Shown: positions 36,326 through 49,228 of the stretch, piece after piece | Position numbering within the stretch: position 1 is the first letter of the stretch | How the letters are laid out: every line of letters starts with the position of its first letter | NCBI RefSeq assembly: GCF_037975245.1 | Contig: NC_092564.1 | Coordinates: forward strand, 18,773,484-18,837,483 | Origin: Apostichopus japonicus | Lineage: Eukaryota; Echinodermata; Holothuroidea; Aspidochirotida; Stichopodidae | Reading direction: 5' to 3' | DNA: 64,000 nucleotides | Notes under the pieces: generated by a model | What the model was told of the DNA's origin: nothing | The model's database searches: none | Seen by the model: the letters and a program-made list of their open reading frames with translations, nothing else | Translations under genes and position numbers: made by a program

Positions 36326-37980
36326 ATGGCAAGGTATTTATATGGCTGTAATTCCACTGCAGGCTTACCACAGCGTTACAAATGATCAATTCTGAAACAA
36401 AAAGGGATTGGGCCATGGTGCGGATATCTCTTGATAATCACCCGATACACTCAGAGAACACAGTTTACTGCAAATCTTAACGTTTTGTAAGTAAAAACTG
36501 GATCGTGCTATAAATCGGTAGCATGTGCTATTAGGATTACAATAAGAACTGTAAGACTTCGAACAAATCCAGTTGTTGGGATTACACATATCCCCAGTTC
36601 TTACTGTTAACCTAATAGGACTTGCAGTAGTTACTGTAATCTCTGTGTGAATCGGCTGTGATAATAGATGAGCATTGCAGTCATCCTGGAAACGCCTCTG
36701 AGATAAGATACAATGAATGGCGTTTCATGGTAAAGATATTGGATGAATGAGACAAAAAACATGTATGATATAATCCAGTGTTCTTCTTGACAGTGAAGAC
36801 GAAAGTGAATATCCTTCCGTGTTCACCTTCGCTTCAAATGACAGCCTAGCGTTATGTAATTTACATACCGTAACTAATATAAATTTTGCGTGCAAATGAA
36901 TGTACTTTCTAAGTTATTCAGACTGAGAGTTCAAACTCAAATCAACCTAACTGCGTTTTTCATTAGTTGGAATTATAATTAACAAATATAATTAACTAAA
37001 TTTAGTTTACGAAATAGAAAGAGAAGACAGTACTATATACCAAAGCAAATATTGATTATAAAAATTTGCCAAAGCCTTGTCTCTCTGAAAATTGTTCCTT
37101 TCAATATTAACTCAAGGTAACACTGATTCTGGAATTATTGCAAGTGTCACTTTATGATCCCTCGGGATATAAGTTTTGAAAATATTTAAACTGTTTCTCT
37201 TTATACTGAATTCAACAAGGACTTGAGTCTGACACATTAATATGGAATCCATTCATATTATCTTTTCCTTCTCCGCCCGTTTGTGGCACTGATTGGTGAA
37301 TATTGACAAAAACTAATCATTTTAGAGACCAGTAAGGTGAGAAATATCTCCAATATTTGACCTTCCAGACTAAGAGTTGTTACTTTCCACACGAATACAT
37401 ATCCCAAAAGGGTTTTTTTTTGGTAAAGACATTTAAAGAGAACGGTTTTTTCTCGTGAACTGCCACCGACGTCAAAATGAATCATGCAATAAATATTGTG
37501 AATAATGGTTTCAATTTTTTATATAGACGGGTGCATGTGCCATTTTTTGCACAATGGAGAAAGAATATATAACCACAAATTAATTCCTTTTTTGTTCTTT
37601 GTGACACAGACATATTAGCAGATGCAGCTGCACATTGAGACCAGGTGACAAATACACAAAAAGCAAAAACCTTTGACCTTTTCATCAAACTAAGATGAAA
37701 TGTTTCTTTAAATTTCGTCTTTCTTAGTCTTTTTTTCGTTCTGTTCTTGTCTTCGACGCGTATTTACATTTTTGAAAAATCCGAGCAGCTATACTTAAAG
37801 GTAATTCATACTTTACATGTTTGACTTTTACCTTATAGATTCACATTTCAATGTGTTCGTGGCACGATCGATATCGTGAAGATATTCTTACTTCTTACAA
37901 AAGTATCAATTATCTGGTACCTATTCTTTTGGGCTTGGAGATCTTGTGATCGTCCTTGTGTAGTATAAATTAAATATTAG
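36326..37980. other. Gene-free stretch
   Basis: No gene or strong repeat recognised in this AT-rich DNA. Confidence 0.4.
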
Positions 37981-38135
37981 ATTGCTCACCAACCTTTGAC
38001 CTGGTCATAAATTATGTAGTATCTGTTTCCTATTCAGGAGGGACTAAGCAAGTATAGTATCGTCATGATCATACGGTTACAGTCTCGTAACATGGCCCTT
38101 ATTCTTATGTAAATGTAGATCAAACGTTTGGTTGG
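37981..38135 (+). repeat. U2-headed SINE/RNA family, copy 3 (old)
   Basis: Begins with ATTGCT exactly like copy 1 and can be aligned through CCTTTGACC...ATGTAGTATCTG, then through CATGATCATACGGTTACAGT to GTAGATCAAACGTTTGGT, the counterpart of GCGGATCAGTCGTTCGGT. It is much more diverged than copies 1 and 2. The shared precise 5' end is what retroposition of a defined transcript predicts. Confidence 0.6.
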
Positions 38136-39045
38136 CTATAGCTTAAGTTAAGTTAAGTTTTGTTAAGTCGATGTATTGACGTGTTAACATGTGATTAGTA
38201 AAATACTAAAAATACGAAGAGTCATAGGCGACAAAAATTTGCGAATCGAATCAAAATTCCTTTTTTACTTTCACTTTCACTTTAACCTTCCTTCTATGAA
38301 AATGTCTAGAAAGGTCTCTAAGCTTGATCAGTTGCATTCTTTAATTGAGTAATCATGCTCGGTAGGTTTGTTATAATTGACAGCCAATCGCAAAACTGCT
38401 GTATAGATATGCCTGACACCATGTAGTCTTTCATGCATCAAGTTTATCTACTGTTCTTGGTTTTCAGAATGCGAGAGCCATTTACTTTTGACTTGACTTT
38501 TTTCTTCTATAACAGTATATGTGCAAGCAGCAGAGCAAATCGGAATATTTTTTTTTTAGTTCTCTTCTTGTTTTATCTTGTTTACTCTATTTGTACGGTG
38601 ACGAGTGTACAGCTTCAAATTTCAATACGTTTGTCAGAAGCTATGTCATTGGAGACCGTTTCTGGTAACTAAAGCAAAGATTGATCAAAATTTCAAGTTG
38701 ACCAGTGAGAGCAATAAAGTACAAAAAATGAGATTGAGTTTTGGTAATAAATATTAATGGAAAGGGTACTTTGAGGTAAAGTTTCTAGTTAAATATTTGT
38801 TTTCTCGTAGTTAAACAAAAGGATGAAAAAGTATGGATTTTGTTCTTTTCGAATTTAACTTGTGATTTACCCTGAAGGCATCACTGACAACCATCCTAAT
38901 ACAACATTCTTTATTACATCATCATAATGCCGACTGGTAAGTCTAATACATTTAAAATAATTGAATTTGTCAAAACATTATAACTTGAAATGTCTGCAAA
39001 CAATGAAGTAAAGTACACGACACCTGTATATGACACATGACACCT

Positions 39046-39046
39046 G

Positions 39047-39136
<90 letters not shown>
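39046..39136. repeat. (TA)n microsatellite
   Basis: TA repeat with single TATG and CATA interruptions. Confidence 0.95.
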
Positions 39137-39852
39137 GCAAAAAATATGGGTACAATTTAAGGGTTGCCTTGAAAATCATATGAACCATTTAAAATGTGGA
39201 ACGTTATTTTGTTTTCTTTAACTTTTAAGTCTTTATGAAACATTTACTTACGAGTGAATTAAACCTTTGGATGGCCCCTGCTCTAGATAACGCTGACGTT
39301 CTGAGGCCTTAGGCAGATTTCAATTCCCTGGCGTCATTACCTAACGTCAATAGATTTTAATGAACCGATATGTATTGGTTTCATCTTGATTAAGTACCAC
39401 TTATACATAGTTTGGCTAAAAACAAAAAGTCTCAAATTGCTATCAGTTTTAGTACAAACAAACCGACCGACCTAAATGATCTTTTTGCCGCTTTATCGAA
39501 TGAGGGGAAGGGGGTGCTAAAACTGCTCCTAAAGTAGGCTGATGGAGCGATTTTCAAGTATACCAGACGATTTCTTTCTAGACTCTTATTGTTCTTCTGC
39601 TCCCTTATCGAGATTTGGAACTTGGATTAAATGTTCTTGTCAAAAGATTATACGATTAGTGATAAGGTCAGTCCGTGATAGCAAATCCGCCCATTTCCTG
39701 CTTTTTTTTTAACCTCGAAGGCACGAAGTGTCCTAAAACAGTATTGTAGCATTCCGAGAGGTCCATATAACCTTTACCTGAGTGGTGACAGGCCTGTGTC
39801 TACAGCTCTTAACAAACCACAAATATCGAACCCTGGTCTCCCTTTGTTCTTG

Positions 39853-40037
<185 letters not shown>

Positions 40038-41552
40038 GTACGTAACAAGACTATTGATCACGAATCTAGCCAAGAATACCTAAGAAGGGTATCATATAAC
40101 GTTTAAAACGGCGACATCCTTCTCCCATTTTACCTTTTTAGTCGGGGTTTTGTTTTAAATAAGGCAAATTCGGTACTCTGAAATTGTGCCACATGAGAAA
40201 TTTCTAAAATGATCACGTACATCTACACAGTGTCAAGTTTCAAAGACAGGAGTAACATAAGATCGATTTTAGTAATCCAGGGTAGTCTAAGCGATTCGCA
40301 AAAACGGCAATAAATCATTCATTCAATACGTTGTATATAAAAAAAAAAACGTTTCCTTACAAGCATTTGTAAAGAATAATGCACAATTATATCGATAAAT
40401 TTATAGGCACATGCAGTATTAGCACAATATGGGACATAAAAGACTTATTCATGTAAGCACATGACATATAATCATATCACGCGTTACGTGTATGATAATC
40501 TATGTACATATTTTTGGTTGCAGAGCACTGTCAGAGGTAATCTAAATGTAAAATTATGATTGCAGTTTATGTATAGGATAAAAGCTTACCGTTGTCAGTA
40601 TTTTGAGAATGAACAGTTTTTTTTTTCTTTTCTTTTGATATCCTTAGCTGCGAAGCAAACCCACCAGTCATTTGCCTGTGTGATAGCAACGTATATTATA
40701 TGATACACTCCCCCAAACAGTTAACACAATTATCCTTCGATTTTCGAAGATTTGGAAGATATCATCGTTTTAATGACAGAGACTTGGAGTAAGTCTAAAT
40801 ATCCAATCATTGAGCCACGTGCGCTTCAATTTTTCATGTTAATTTTTTTTGCTATATAGGATTTGTTTAAATCTTCTATATATAGATTGATTGCGCCTTT
40901 ATCAAACGTGAGTCACAAATACTGAAATGTATAATTATGAGCTTTCGTATGACCCAATTAGTTTTATTCTCGGCTCTGAATGGCTGATATATGTTCTGTG
41001 ACCATTCATGTAAACTGTTAAGTCTCGCAATAACGGATCAATCGAACTCATTTATATCCCTGGTAACACAACGTATTTAAAGACTGTATAGAAAAGGTCA
41101 CTATCTCTATATAGAACAGCGTCAAGTGACGCATTCAAGAAAATTATAGCAACATTAGTAACATTCAAGAACACTGCAAAGTATCAAAGATTATATGCCA
41201 TTGAAAGCTCAATGCACTTTTCCAGAGATCCGTAATTACATAATATTCAGAATGGATATTTTATGCCTTTGGATTTTATTTTAAGACATCAATTTGACTA
41301 CTCCTAAAATGAAAACATTGCAACATTTACTGTTGCTTTCCGTTTGGAATGTACCGTTTTATGTCCGACTCTGCTTGGTGAATAGGATGTCGAGATACTG
41401 AACTGTGAGGGACTTACTGGTCAAGATGCATTCCGTTACTATTATAAGAAGCCTATATTTCGAAAGTCAGACAACAGGTTCGTTGACCTCATAATGCTAA
41501 TACTGAAATCGAGGTTTGGACAAACCTAAACTTCATCACACAACGACAACTT

Positions 41553-41625
41553 GCACCTGATGCACATCAGATGCACACATTATGCACACATGATGCACAC
41601 CTGACGCACACCTGGTGCACACCAC
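41553..41625 (+). repeat. ~12-bp GATGCACACCT minisatellite
   Basis: Six or so degenerate copies of a (G)ATGCACACCT/ATT unit follow one another. Confidence 0.8.
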
Positions 41626-41950
41626 CAGCAGGGTGTTGTCGTGTGATCAATGTTCCATTTTATTTTGAGTAAAACTTGCTACATCTTGGAAAATTACCGA
41701 CCAATCTAAATATTCTCTTTTAATTAGCAACTTAACCATAATGTAGCTTAGTTTTATAATCTTCTTAAGATTCGTCAGGAATCGTCGGAGGTTTTACTAA
41801 CTTTGTAAACATTATGTAAGTTTCATTTTTTTTTTTCATTTGAATCTTTGTTTACCGGCGTAAGGAAGAATCAGTCATATGCAAAATATGAGCAATAGAA
41901 ACAAAAAACGGTTTTGAAAAAATGGTTTCATGAATACATGAATGTAATTC

Positions 41951-42240
41951 ATGGATGGATGCATAGATGCATTGATTGATCGATGCATGAATGGATGGAT
42001 GGATGTGTGTATGGATGGATGAATGAATGGATGGATGGATGGATGGATGGATGGATGGATGGATGGATGGATGGATGGATGGATGGATGGATGGGTGGGT
42101 GGATGGATGGATGGGTGGGTGGATGTATGTATGTGTGTATGGATGGATGGATGCATAGATGCATTGATTGATCGATGGATGAATGGATTGATGTATGGGT
42201 GGATGAATGATTGAATTGATTGATCATATTGGTCGATTAA
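41951..42240 (+). repeat. (GGAT)n tetranucleotide repeat with variant shoulders
   Basis: A GGATGGAT core at 42028-42120 passes into GGGT, TGTA and GATT variants on both sides. The outer parts (GATGCATAGATGCATTGATT) occur at 41958 and again at 42149, so the tract also contains a longer duplication. Repetitive Trp-Met-Asp-Gly and His-Pro-Ser-Ile frames are artefacts. Confidence 0.95.
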
Positions 42241-43516
42241 TTGTTTGATTGATAACTTAATTCCACCATACAACATCACTTTGATTACCCTTATAGTGGT
42301 CTTTTATAGTTTACTTCATTTTCTATCAAGCCTGGACAAAATTCTTCCTCGGCAATAAAAACGACATACCTTCTCAATTTGGCAAACCACATCAAATTCT
42401 GCATCTTTTTCTTCTTCTCTCCTTTTTTAACCATAATCCTTCTGCCTCCAAAGCATTTAAGTTCCGTCATCTCATACAAAAACATCGGGGTAAGCTCTCC
42501 AAACCTCGGATATAACTTGGAGATATTTTTTCCAACATATGAATATCTTACGGAATTAGCTGCAGCGACGAAAGTTTTTTTCTTCCCCCTCGAGGGAGAG
42601 ACGGTAACGTTCAATCATCATGTTTGGTGAAGGAACGGATACCGGCGACGACATTAAGTGGGAAATAATTTTATCTTAGAGACGACCAGATGAATCGAGG
42701 TTTACTATGACTTTGTCTTTTGTACTAAATAGATTTCTTTCCACCTTCCTGAGTATCTATATATATATATATTGTTGTGACTTCAGAGAGGCATTAAGTA
42801 GCCTAGCTCTAAGGGATGGAATTTGGAAGAATTCAGACACATGCACTACTCTATATACAACACATCGTCTTTGACAAATTGGAAATTTCAACAACGCTGA
42901 AAATGGCAGCCTTCAAGTCTCACGGGGCTTATTTTCTAATAGAATACTTGAAGCAGGTGAAAGGCTTGAGAGAAAGTATCACTTCTGGTGATGTGGATGA
43001 ATTTCAATTGCAAATCGGGCGTAAAGACAAAATCCGATTATTATCGTAACAATGGGAACACGAATACGGGGAAGTCTAAAGGTTTATATACAAATAGCTA
43101 TTGTAGTTATATATCTAAGGAGTTCGCGTTCTGGTCGGCTGGAAAATTTAACCCTTCGGGAATGGGGAATAAAATAATATCATCTGTTTCTAGAATTCTC
43201 TTTTCTTGGAAAGTTATAATTCTTTCCACATGATCACACCTACGAGTAATTAGCAGGCTTCTGCGTTGAGGGGTTCGCAAAAAATACAATTTCCCCCAGA
43301 TGTCTACTCTTTGTTGTCGCTATATAGCCTACAAACTAGACGAGTAGCCTATTTACTCCATTGTCGTTTACTTAGTTCAAAATTGTTCAGTGTACTCGAA
43401 CTCGTCCTCATATAGATTTGTAATCGTTCGTTCTCGGGTCATTTTGGATATGATATATCGAACCTACTTGCAAGTTTAAAAGCTACGCTTACTCACGTTA
43501 TAAGAGCCTTTGTATA
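42241..43516. other. Gene-free stretch, one weak exon candidate
   Basis: No confident gene. A short frame at 42903-43049 (ATG in AAAATGG context, then AAFKSHGAYFLIEYLKQ and a CAG-GTGAAA donor-like site) could be a small first exon but has no recognised family. Confidence 0.3.
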
Positions 43517-43768
43517 TGGAACGCCAAAAGCGACATAAATGCAGAAACAAATTATGTAAACCTAAGTCATTATGTGAATACATAGTTATGTGGCAGTGTT
43601 AGGATCGCATGATAATTAAAATGTTCTTGGTCATTATGTGGAGGTGCTATTAGTGCCATATAAGGACTTAAATTGTTCTTGGTCATTATGTGGCGATAAC
43701 TTTGTGTTTACATAATGACTTAGGTTTACATAATTTGTTTCTGCATTTTTGTCGGTTTTGGCGTTCCA
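43517..43768. mobile_element. Tc1/mariner-style MITE (252 bp)
   Basis: TA dinucleotides at 43515-43516 and 43769-43770 flank ~65-bp terminal inverted repeats starting TGGAACGCCAAAA and ending TTTTGGCGTTCCA. The arms match through ATGCAGAAACAAATTATGTA and CCTAAGTCATTATGTG. TTCTTGGTCATTATGTGG is also repeated directly in the middle (43624 and 43675). No ORF. A TA duplication is typical of the Tc1/mariner superfamily, but TA is a weak signature. Confidence 0.75.
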
Positions 43769-44892
43769 TATTTGTATACTCGTGCTCATAATAATCTCGT
43801 ACCATATATAGTCTCCAGGTTTTTGTTTTGCGTCACTTCCTGTTTCATGCATCTGATGCAACTATTCTGTCTTTTATGTGCTTTCTCTATAGTTTTGGTC
43901 TCAGTTTCAAATACATTATCGTTTTCTTTTTCTTCTTCTTCTTCTTCTTCTTCTTCAAAATAAGTTATTCCCTACGTGGAAGAGGTGCAATCGGTGCAGA
44001 TAGTGAAGGATAAACATCCCTTGCGTACGCATAAAGAATTCACCGGCGCATGTGGTCGTATTCCGATCAATCGTGCTATGTGTACTAAGTTACAACAAGG
44101 AATGCACGTGACCTTCCTATAATGACGTAATGGATTACATGATCCTAATTTAGTCTAAACTAGCCCAGCATTCTCAAGCAGATTTCTGGTTCCATATTAT
44201 CCTGATATTATACACTTCAACATATTTGTAAATTTACATCACATGTAGATTGACGGACAAAATCACTGTTTCAAAATGCATTTTTTCCTCTCCACATCTT
44301 TCTCTCCCTAAGTCTCTTTCTCTCGTTTGATTCCTTGTGTATGTATGTGTTTTCTCCTGGATGCGTCCCTGGAAAATAAAATTGTTTGTTTGTTATCAAT
44401 CCATCTGGTAAGACAACACCTCTATACGAAGAAATACTTTTTACGACAGACTATATGAAATTAGTTCCCTGACAAGCAGATTGGACCAAGAAAAACTTAT
44501 GTTTACCAAGAGAGAAAAAAAGATCAAACATGCAGCACGTTTTGTCATTTCGTTGCCTGAGGAGATCTTGTATAAGTGACAGGTGAAATTCAGTAAAGGA
44601 AAAAAAAAATAACTTGGAAGTTAGCCAGACCATCAGTTCACTTCAATTTCTGCCCTTTATGAAGTGATGCTGATCATTAAGATGATGAAAATCAACCGCA
44701 TGAAATAGAATTTACCCAGAAAATTGTGCATAGTTTTTATTCGCTTCCGCAAGAAGAAGAAAACCAATTATTTATAGCAGACAATAATTAAAATATTATG
44801 TCAGGTTTCATGATTTTCCATGAAAATGCTTATTAATGTGTGTTGACATGAATAAAATACGGGGGTGGGGGGGGGGGGTGGCGAGAATAAAT
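43769..44892. other. Gene-free stretch
   Basis: No gene recognised. Includes a (TTC)n run at ~43935-43958 and a poly-G run at ~44866. Confidence 0.45.
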
Positions 44893-45612
44893 GTTGACAT
44901 ACAGCCGATTCTCATGGCTTTATCAGTTCAAACTGGTAATCGTAAGGTGAGTACCTGTTAATCAGTTAAAACTGATGTCGTCAGTGATGTGTGTTATCAT
45001 TTCTTAACAAGTGTTACATTTATGACCAGTTGCTACTGGGAAGGACTTACAAACAGAAAACACTAAACACTCAAGCCTATGCATAATGATTGACTGATTA
45101 ACCAGACTACTCTAAAAGTTTCGCCAATAATTTTGTCCACATTATAACTAAAAGTGGATAACACTTTACTGCAAAAACGCGGCTAAAATCTTCAATTTGA
45201 ACCATCTTTACAAGGTATACTTACTAGTCATATATATATATAGGGACAGTTGTATGTATGTATTTTAGATCCTCCTGCAAGCAGGAACTCGCGAAAGAAG
45301 CCCCACTGGCTTATCAAAGCCGCAAGCTGACCGAAGTCAATCTCTTTGATTCATATTTAACGTATATATTTAACAACTCTGTAACTGGACGACATACATT
45401 AATCTTGGAGTGACTCGAACCCAAGACTCGAACCAAGTTGCTGAAACTCCTAATCAGTCATTAGTTGAAACAGTCTGTGTGTAATGAATTCATCTGTTAG
45501 TTATTTTCCCGACAGTAACATATGCTGATGTGTTACGGTGTTATAACACACTTCAGTGTATATACTGATTAACGGTTGTCTCTTATTCACATTACGAACA
45601 GATCAAGTCTTG
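44893..45612 (-). repeat. ~500-bp dispersed repeat family, copy B, split by a SINE
   Basis: Reverse-complemented, it aligns with copy A end to end, from CCGTTAATCAGTATA through GTGTGTTATAACACCGTAAC to CCATGAGAATCGGCTG. The alignment is broken between the ACTAGT near 45228 and the CAACTT near 45430 by ~200 bases absent from copy A. That gap is filled by the SINE-like segment listed separately. Confidence 0.8.
45231..45425 (-). mobile_element. tRNA-derived SINE-like insertion
   Basis: On the minus strand it contains GGGTTCGAGTCACTCC, a strong box B / T-arm-like Pol III internal promoter, near its 5' end. A body follows with GATTGACTTCGGTCAGCTTGC and CTGCTTGCAGGAGGATC, and the tail is (TATA)n at 45231-45242. 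Its absence from the two related copies of the host repeat marks it as a later insertion. Box A is not clear and no target duplication was confirmed. Confidence 0.6.
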
Positions 45613-46053
45613 TACATGGATGTGGCACGGGGACGCTTTTGTGTTATGTATTCTTATCCTTTTACATAAGTAAAGATAACCGTGTCATACCGTAAGCAGC
45701 CACCTAACGTCAGATTGATATTAATACGTAACAAATCACCGTGGATCAAGTGGAAATCCAAGTTGCGGCAAACCCCTTTTGCCAAATTTGTAAACAAGCA
45801 CAGAGATTTGTCCGTTCTACTGAGTGGTTTCAAACTGTGACTCTGAGAATATTGCCTTTGTTTTGGTACGTAATCATTGTCCAGAAATTAATTTATGACA
45901 CCATCATTATTATTATAATTACTTCCTACAAAACTGGAAAGGTGTATCTGGTTGCTTTCTCTTGATACATAATTTTTTCAGTATTTCTTATTGCATGGCG
46001 TTAGGCCGGCCTACTCCTAGCTTCCCATCCTAGTCCGACTTATATTACTTTCA

Positions 46054-46124
<71 letters not shown>

Positions 46125-48919
46125 CTAAAACTGCTTTCCTTTTTTCCATTTCTAAGTCACTGCGCTCACCCCTATACACGTCGCTACACATACATCACCG
46201 TGTGCCCACCTGTCGTCACACACATATTCCCTTTTTACAAACACTTAAGTTTATGGGTCTGAACACCCCAGTATCAATCTACTTAGAACTAATACCAGGA
46301 ACAAATAAGTATCCATCGGCAGATTATAAACATTGGCAATACCCACGAGGTGATCTCCTAAATAGACTATTCATTCAACGTTATTTCAAATACACGGGAT
46401 GACACTACTTCATGTTTGTTTATTATTCTGTTAACGTTGGCCTCATCTTTGACGTTCTATTTTTTCTTCTTTTCCCCCTTTTTCTTCTTTTTTTTTTTGG
46501 GACTGTATACCTAGTCATTAATAACCTAAGCTAGAGGAAGTTGTAATTTTCAATTTTTTTTGGAACGAAACCCCGTCAATGTCTGACAGTCACAATTTTG
46601 TTTCCCTAAATGTGACAGACGAAAATATTGATTATATCACAGTGGTTGGACAGAAACGGTCGTTTGTCATTTCGAGTTTATTTTCACAAGGAGGGGCAGA
46701 GATGAACTTAAATGACCATTCATCACACAAAACGAGATCCAAAAGTGACACTTCGTATTAGTTCCAACGAACATTTTATTTTTATAGTCTGAGATATATA
46801 TATCATACTGAATGAATGTCGATTTTTTAAACATTAACGTCTTGCAGTGACAGGCGCCCCCGCCCCCCCCCAACCCCTGCCCCGTCAAATCACGTAGCGA
46901 CATAAAGTTGGTAAGGGTATATTAAATATACTTTACATGTATATAGTTCCAATTCTCTCAGTTTATTTCTGAGACATTCAGGAGGGTTCACCAAGACCTA
47001 CTTGTACCGCATAGTGAAAATGATTTTAACGGAGGCATGGGGACAAAAAGTCAATACAAGTATGATTATTATTCACCTCGTTTGTACATTGTATCCATGC
47101 CCGTAGCAAGAACTCAGTGGATTTTTGAGGTCACTAATGTTGGCTAAAAACCGTCCTGGTGGAAGGGTCCCACCCACCCTCCACTTTGAGAATATTTTCC
47201 TTGGGTGAGAGGCCTATAGATGTTAAGTGGTGCTATATCATTACCATCATTCAACTGTGTTTATGTATAGTAACAAGCTTTCATTTTAGCGTTTGTTATC
47301 AAATGTAAATCATTTAGAAGGAAGTCTGAAACAATATGTGTCTTGGGGGAGGGGGCACCAAAGCCACAACCATTTTTGTACTTTTACTGTGGAGAATTCC
47401 TCACGTATAACCTTGTGGCAATTCGTTGTGAAAAATGTATTATGTTTATATAAAACGAGGGCGTGCATCCCAAATGGTTATGGCCGAAAGTTCGATTGGC
47501 TCTGTCAAAAAAAAAAAAACATTTTTATGGTATTAGCAATCCGGAGATATCTTCATGTGCCTTGGGATGCATCTTAATCTTATTAAGTATGACCCAACTT
47601 CAGGGGAACAAAATTATGTGTACAAACAAATAGTAATACAATGAGAAATTATGAATGCGTTCAAATATAATAGCAGAGTAGGCTATGAGTGATAGTTTGA
47701 TCTATTGCGCAATCACCCTGGACGGATTCTACGTTTGAATGTGGTAGAATTTACACAGCAGATGTACGTCTGTACATGGAATACAATTCCCATTAACTAC
47801 GTATCGTGCGCAAACATATATGTGTAGGCTCTGTGACTAACAATATATTGTATTATATAGGAAAGCCGTCAACGTTGCACACTACCATTTGACTTGATTA
47901 GTATTTGTTTTTACCTAGGGCAACTCCATTTCATACGAGTTGAAATATACATGTACGTGTTTCACGAATGTTGTGGTAATTGACCTTAATCGAAAAATGA
48001 CTGTCATACGGCGTCATACGGCGATGGACTCAAAAACTGCATGAACGACAAATGGTAACCTTTAATATACTAACCCATGCAGTGGGCATTATTTAGTTAC
48101 TACTAACTTTAGTTTTATTAGATAATTCCATGCTGTTGTCTCGTTTGGAATTATACGTGCTTTAGTCCTGCCTTTCTGATGACACCTTAGGACATGAAAT
48201 AAATTGTGCGAATTACAAGGCCGTCATGAAGAGTTAGATATATCCAATGTTAAAGCATCGATTCTGTATATTCTTAGGATTTTGGAGAATTGAAACATCT
48301 ATATTTGACTACTTCAAAGCTAACTTCGGACGCGGACGTCCGCAGCAAGTAAACAGAAGAGGTTGGAGCGGGGGGGGGGGGTGAGCGGGGTAGGGGAGTG
48401 GGGTAGGGGCAAGTAAACTTCTGGTTTCGGTAACCTCTTGTTAAACGCCCAAGAATTGAACTGTTAGCCGATTTTCAATAGAACTTAACTAAGAGTTTAA
48501 ATCAGTTAACCGACATAATTAAAGCTTAATTTTAACGATACTGAGAGCATAGTTTTTGGTTCTACTAAGAATGAAGTTTCCCCTTACCCTTCCCCCACAC
48601 CCCCTTGCCACCCCTCCCCTTGCGCAGTCTTAGAAGCGAAGCCTGCAGTAATTATATTTATTTACCATGCATAGTAGGCCTATGTGCTCAAAAACAGCTA
48701 CTGATATGTGCAGTCTGTCAGTGTTAAAGATTTCGCTCCCGAAAAGGAAACTATTTGATAAAATGCCATTCAGATGTATCACGTGATGGTACTGCAACTA
48801 ATTAATGAGTCTTTTCTGAACCGTACATTTTCAATTATCCCTTTAAATGTCGATTTGATGTTGCCTGTTAAGCATCAGAGGATTATCTGAATTTTATACT
48901 TGGTGTCTTTCATGTAACA
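45613..48919. other. Gene-free stretch
   Basis: No gene recognised. (TA)n at 46057-46122, poly-C/G near 46859 and 48369. The short segment GGTGGAAGGGTCCCACCC...CCTCCA at ~47157 resembles GGGGGATTCCACCCGCCCTC at ~11649, perhaps fragments of one element. Confidence 0.4.
46057..46122. repeat. (TA)n microsatellite
   Basis: Pure TA repeat of ~65 bases. Confidence 0.97.
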
Positions 48920-49030
48920 TTTTGCAGATAAAGATTAACACATAAGACAAATCCCACTTCACGGCCGGTTCCGTCCCTTGGGACTCATCAGGCAAAGGTA
49001 GGAATCGAACCCCGTAATACTCGACCACAG
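48920..49030 (-). mobile_element. tRNA-like SINE fragment
   Basis: The minus strand has GGGGTTCGATTCCTACC (box B-like, near 49001-49013), followed by TGCCTGATGAGTCCCAAGGG and GGAACCGGCCGTG. The box B matches the Pol III consensus well, but box A and the tail are not identifiable, so this is probably a truncated copy. Confidence 0.45.
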
Positions 49031-49053
49031 TGGTTTCTATTGGTGTGTGAAAG

Positions 49054-49228
49054 CGTATAAACTGGCTTTGCATAACTGTCAATGAGGGCGTATTACCCAG
49101 GTGTTATGATTGTACAGTGTTATGATTGTAAAATTGTCAGATTCAAAAGCACCAGGGGTGCTCTCTGTACAATTACAACACTTGGGTAATATGCCGTTAT
49201 TGACAGTTATACAAAGCCAGTTTATACG
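49054..49228. mobile_element. MITE/foldback (~175 bp)
   Basis: Arms of ~63 bases are inverted with a few mismatches: the left arm starts CGTATAAACTGGCTTTG and the right arm ends CAAAGCCAGTTTATACG. The centre contains a short direct repeat GTGTTATGATTGTA. No ORF; no clear target duplication. Confidence 0.75.

Noticed and set aside
41875-42279. His-Pro-Ser-Ile and Trp-Met-Asp-Gly repeat ORFs
   Set aside because: Artefacts of the (GGAT)n tetranucleotide repeat.
42903-43049. Small candidate first exon (Kozak-like ATG, CAG-GTGAAA donor)
   Set aside because: Too short, weak donor and no recognised homology. Noted only as a possibility.
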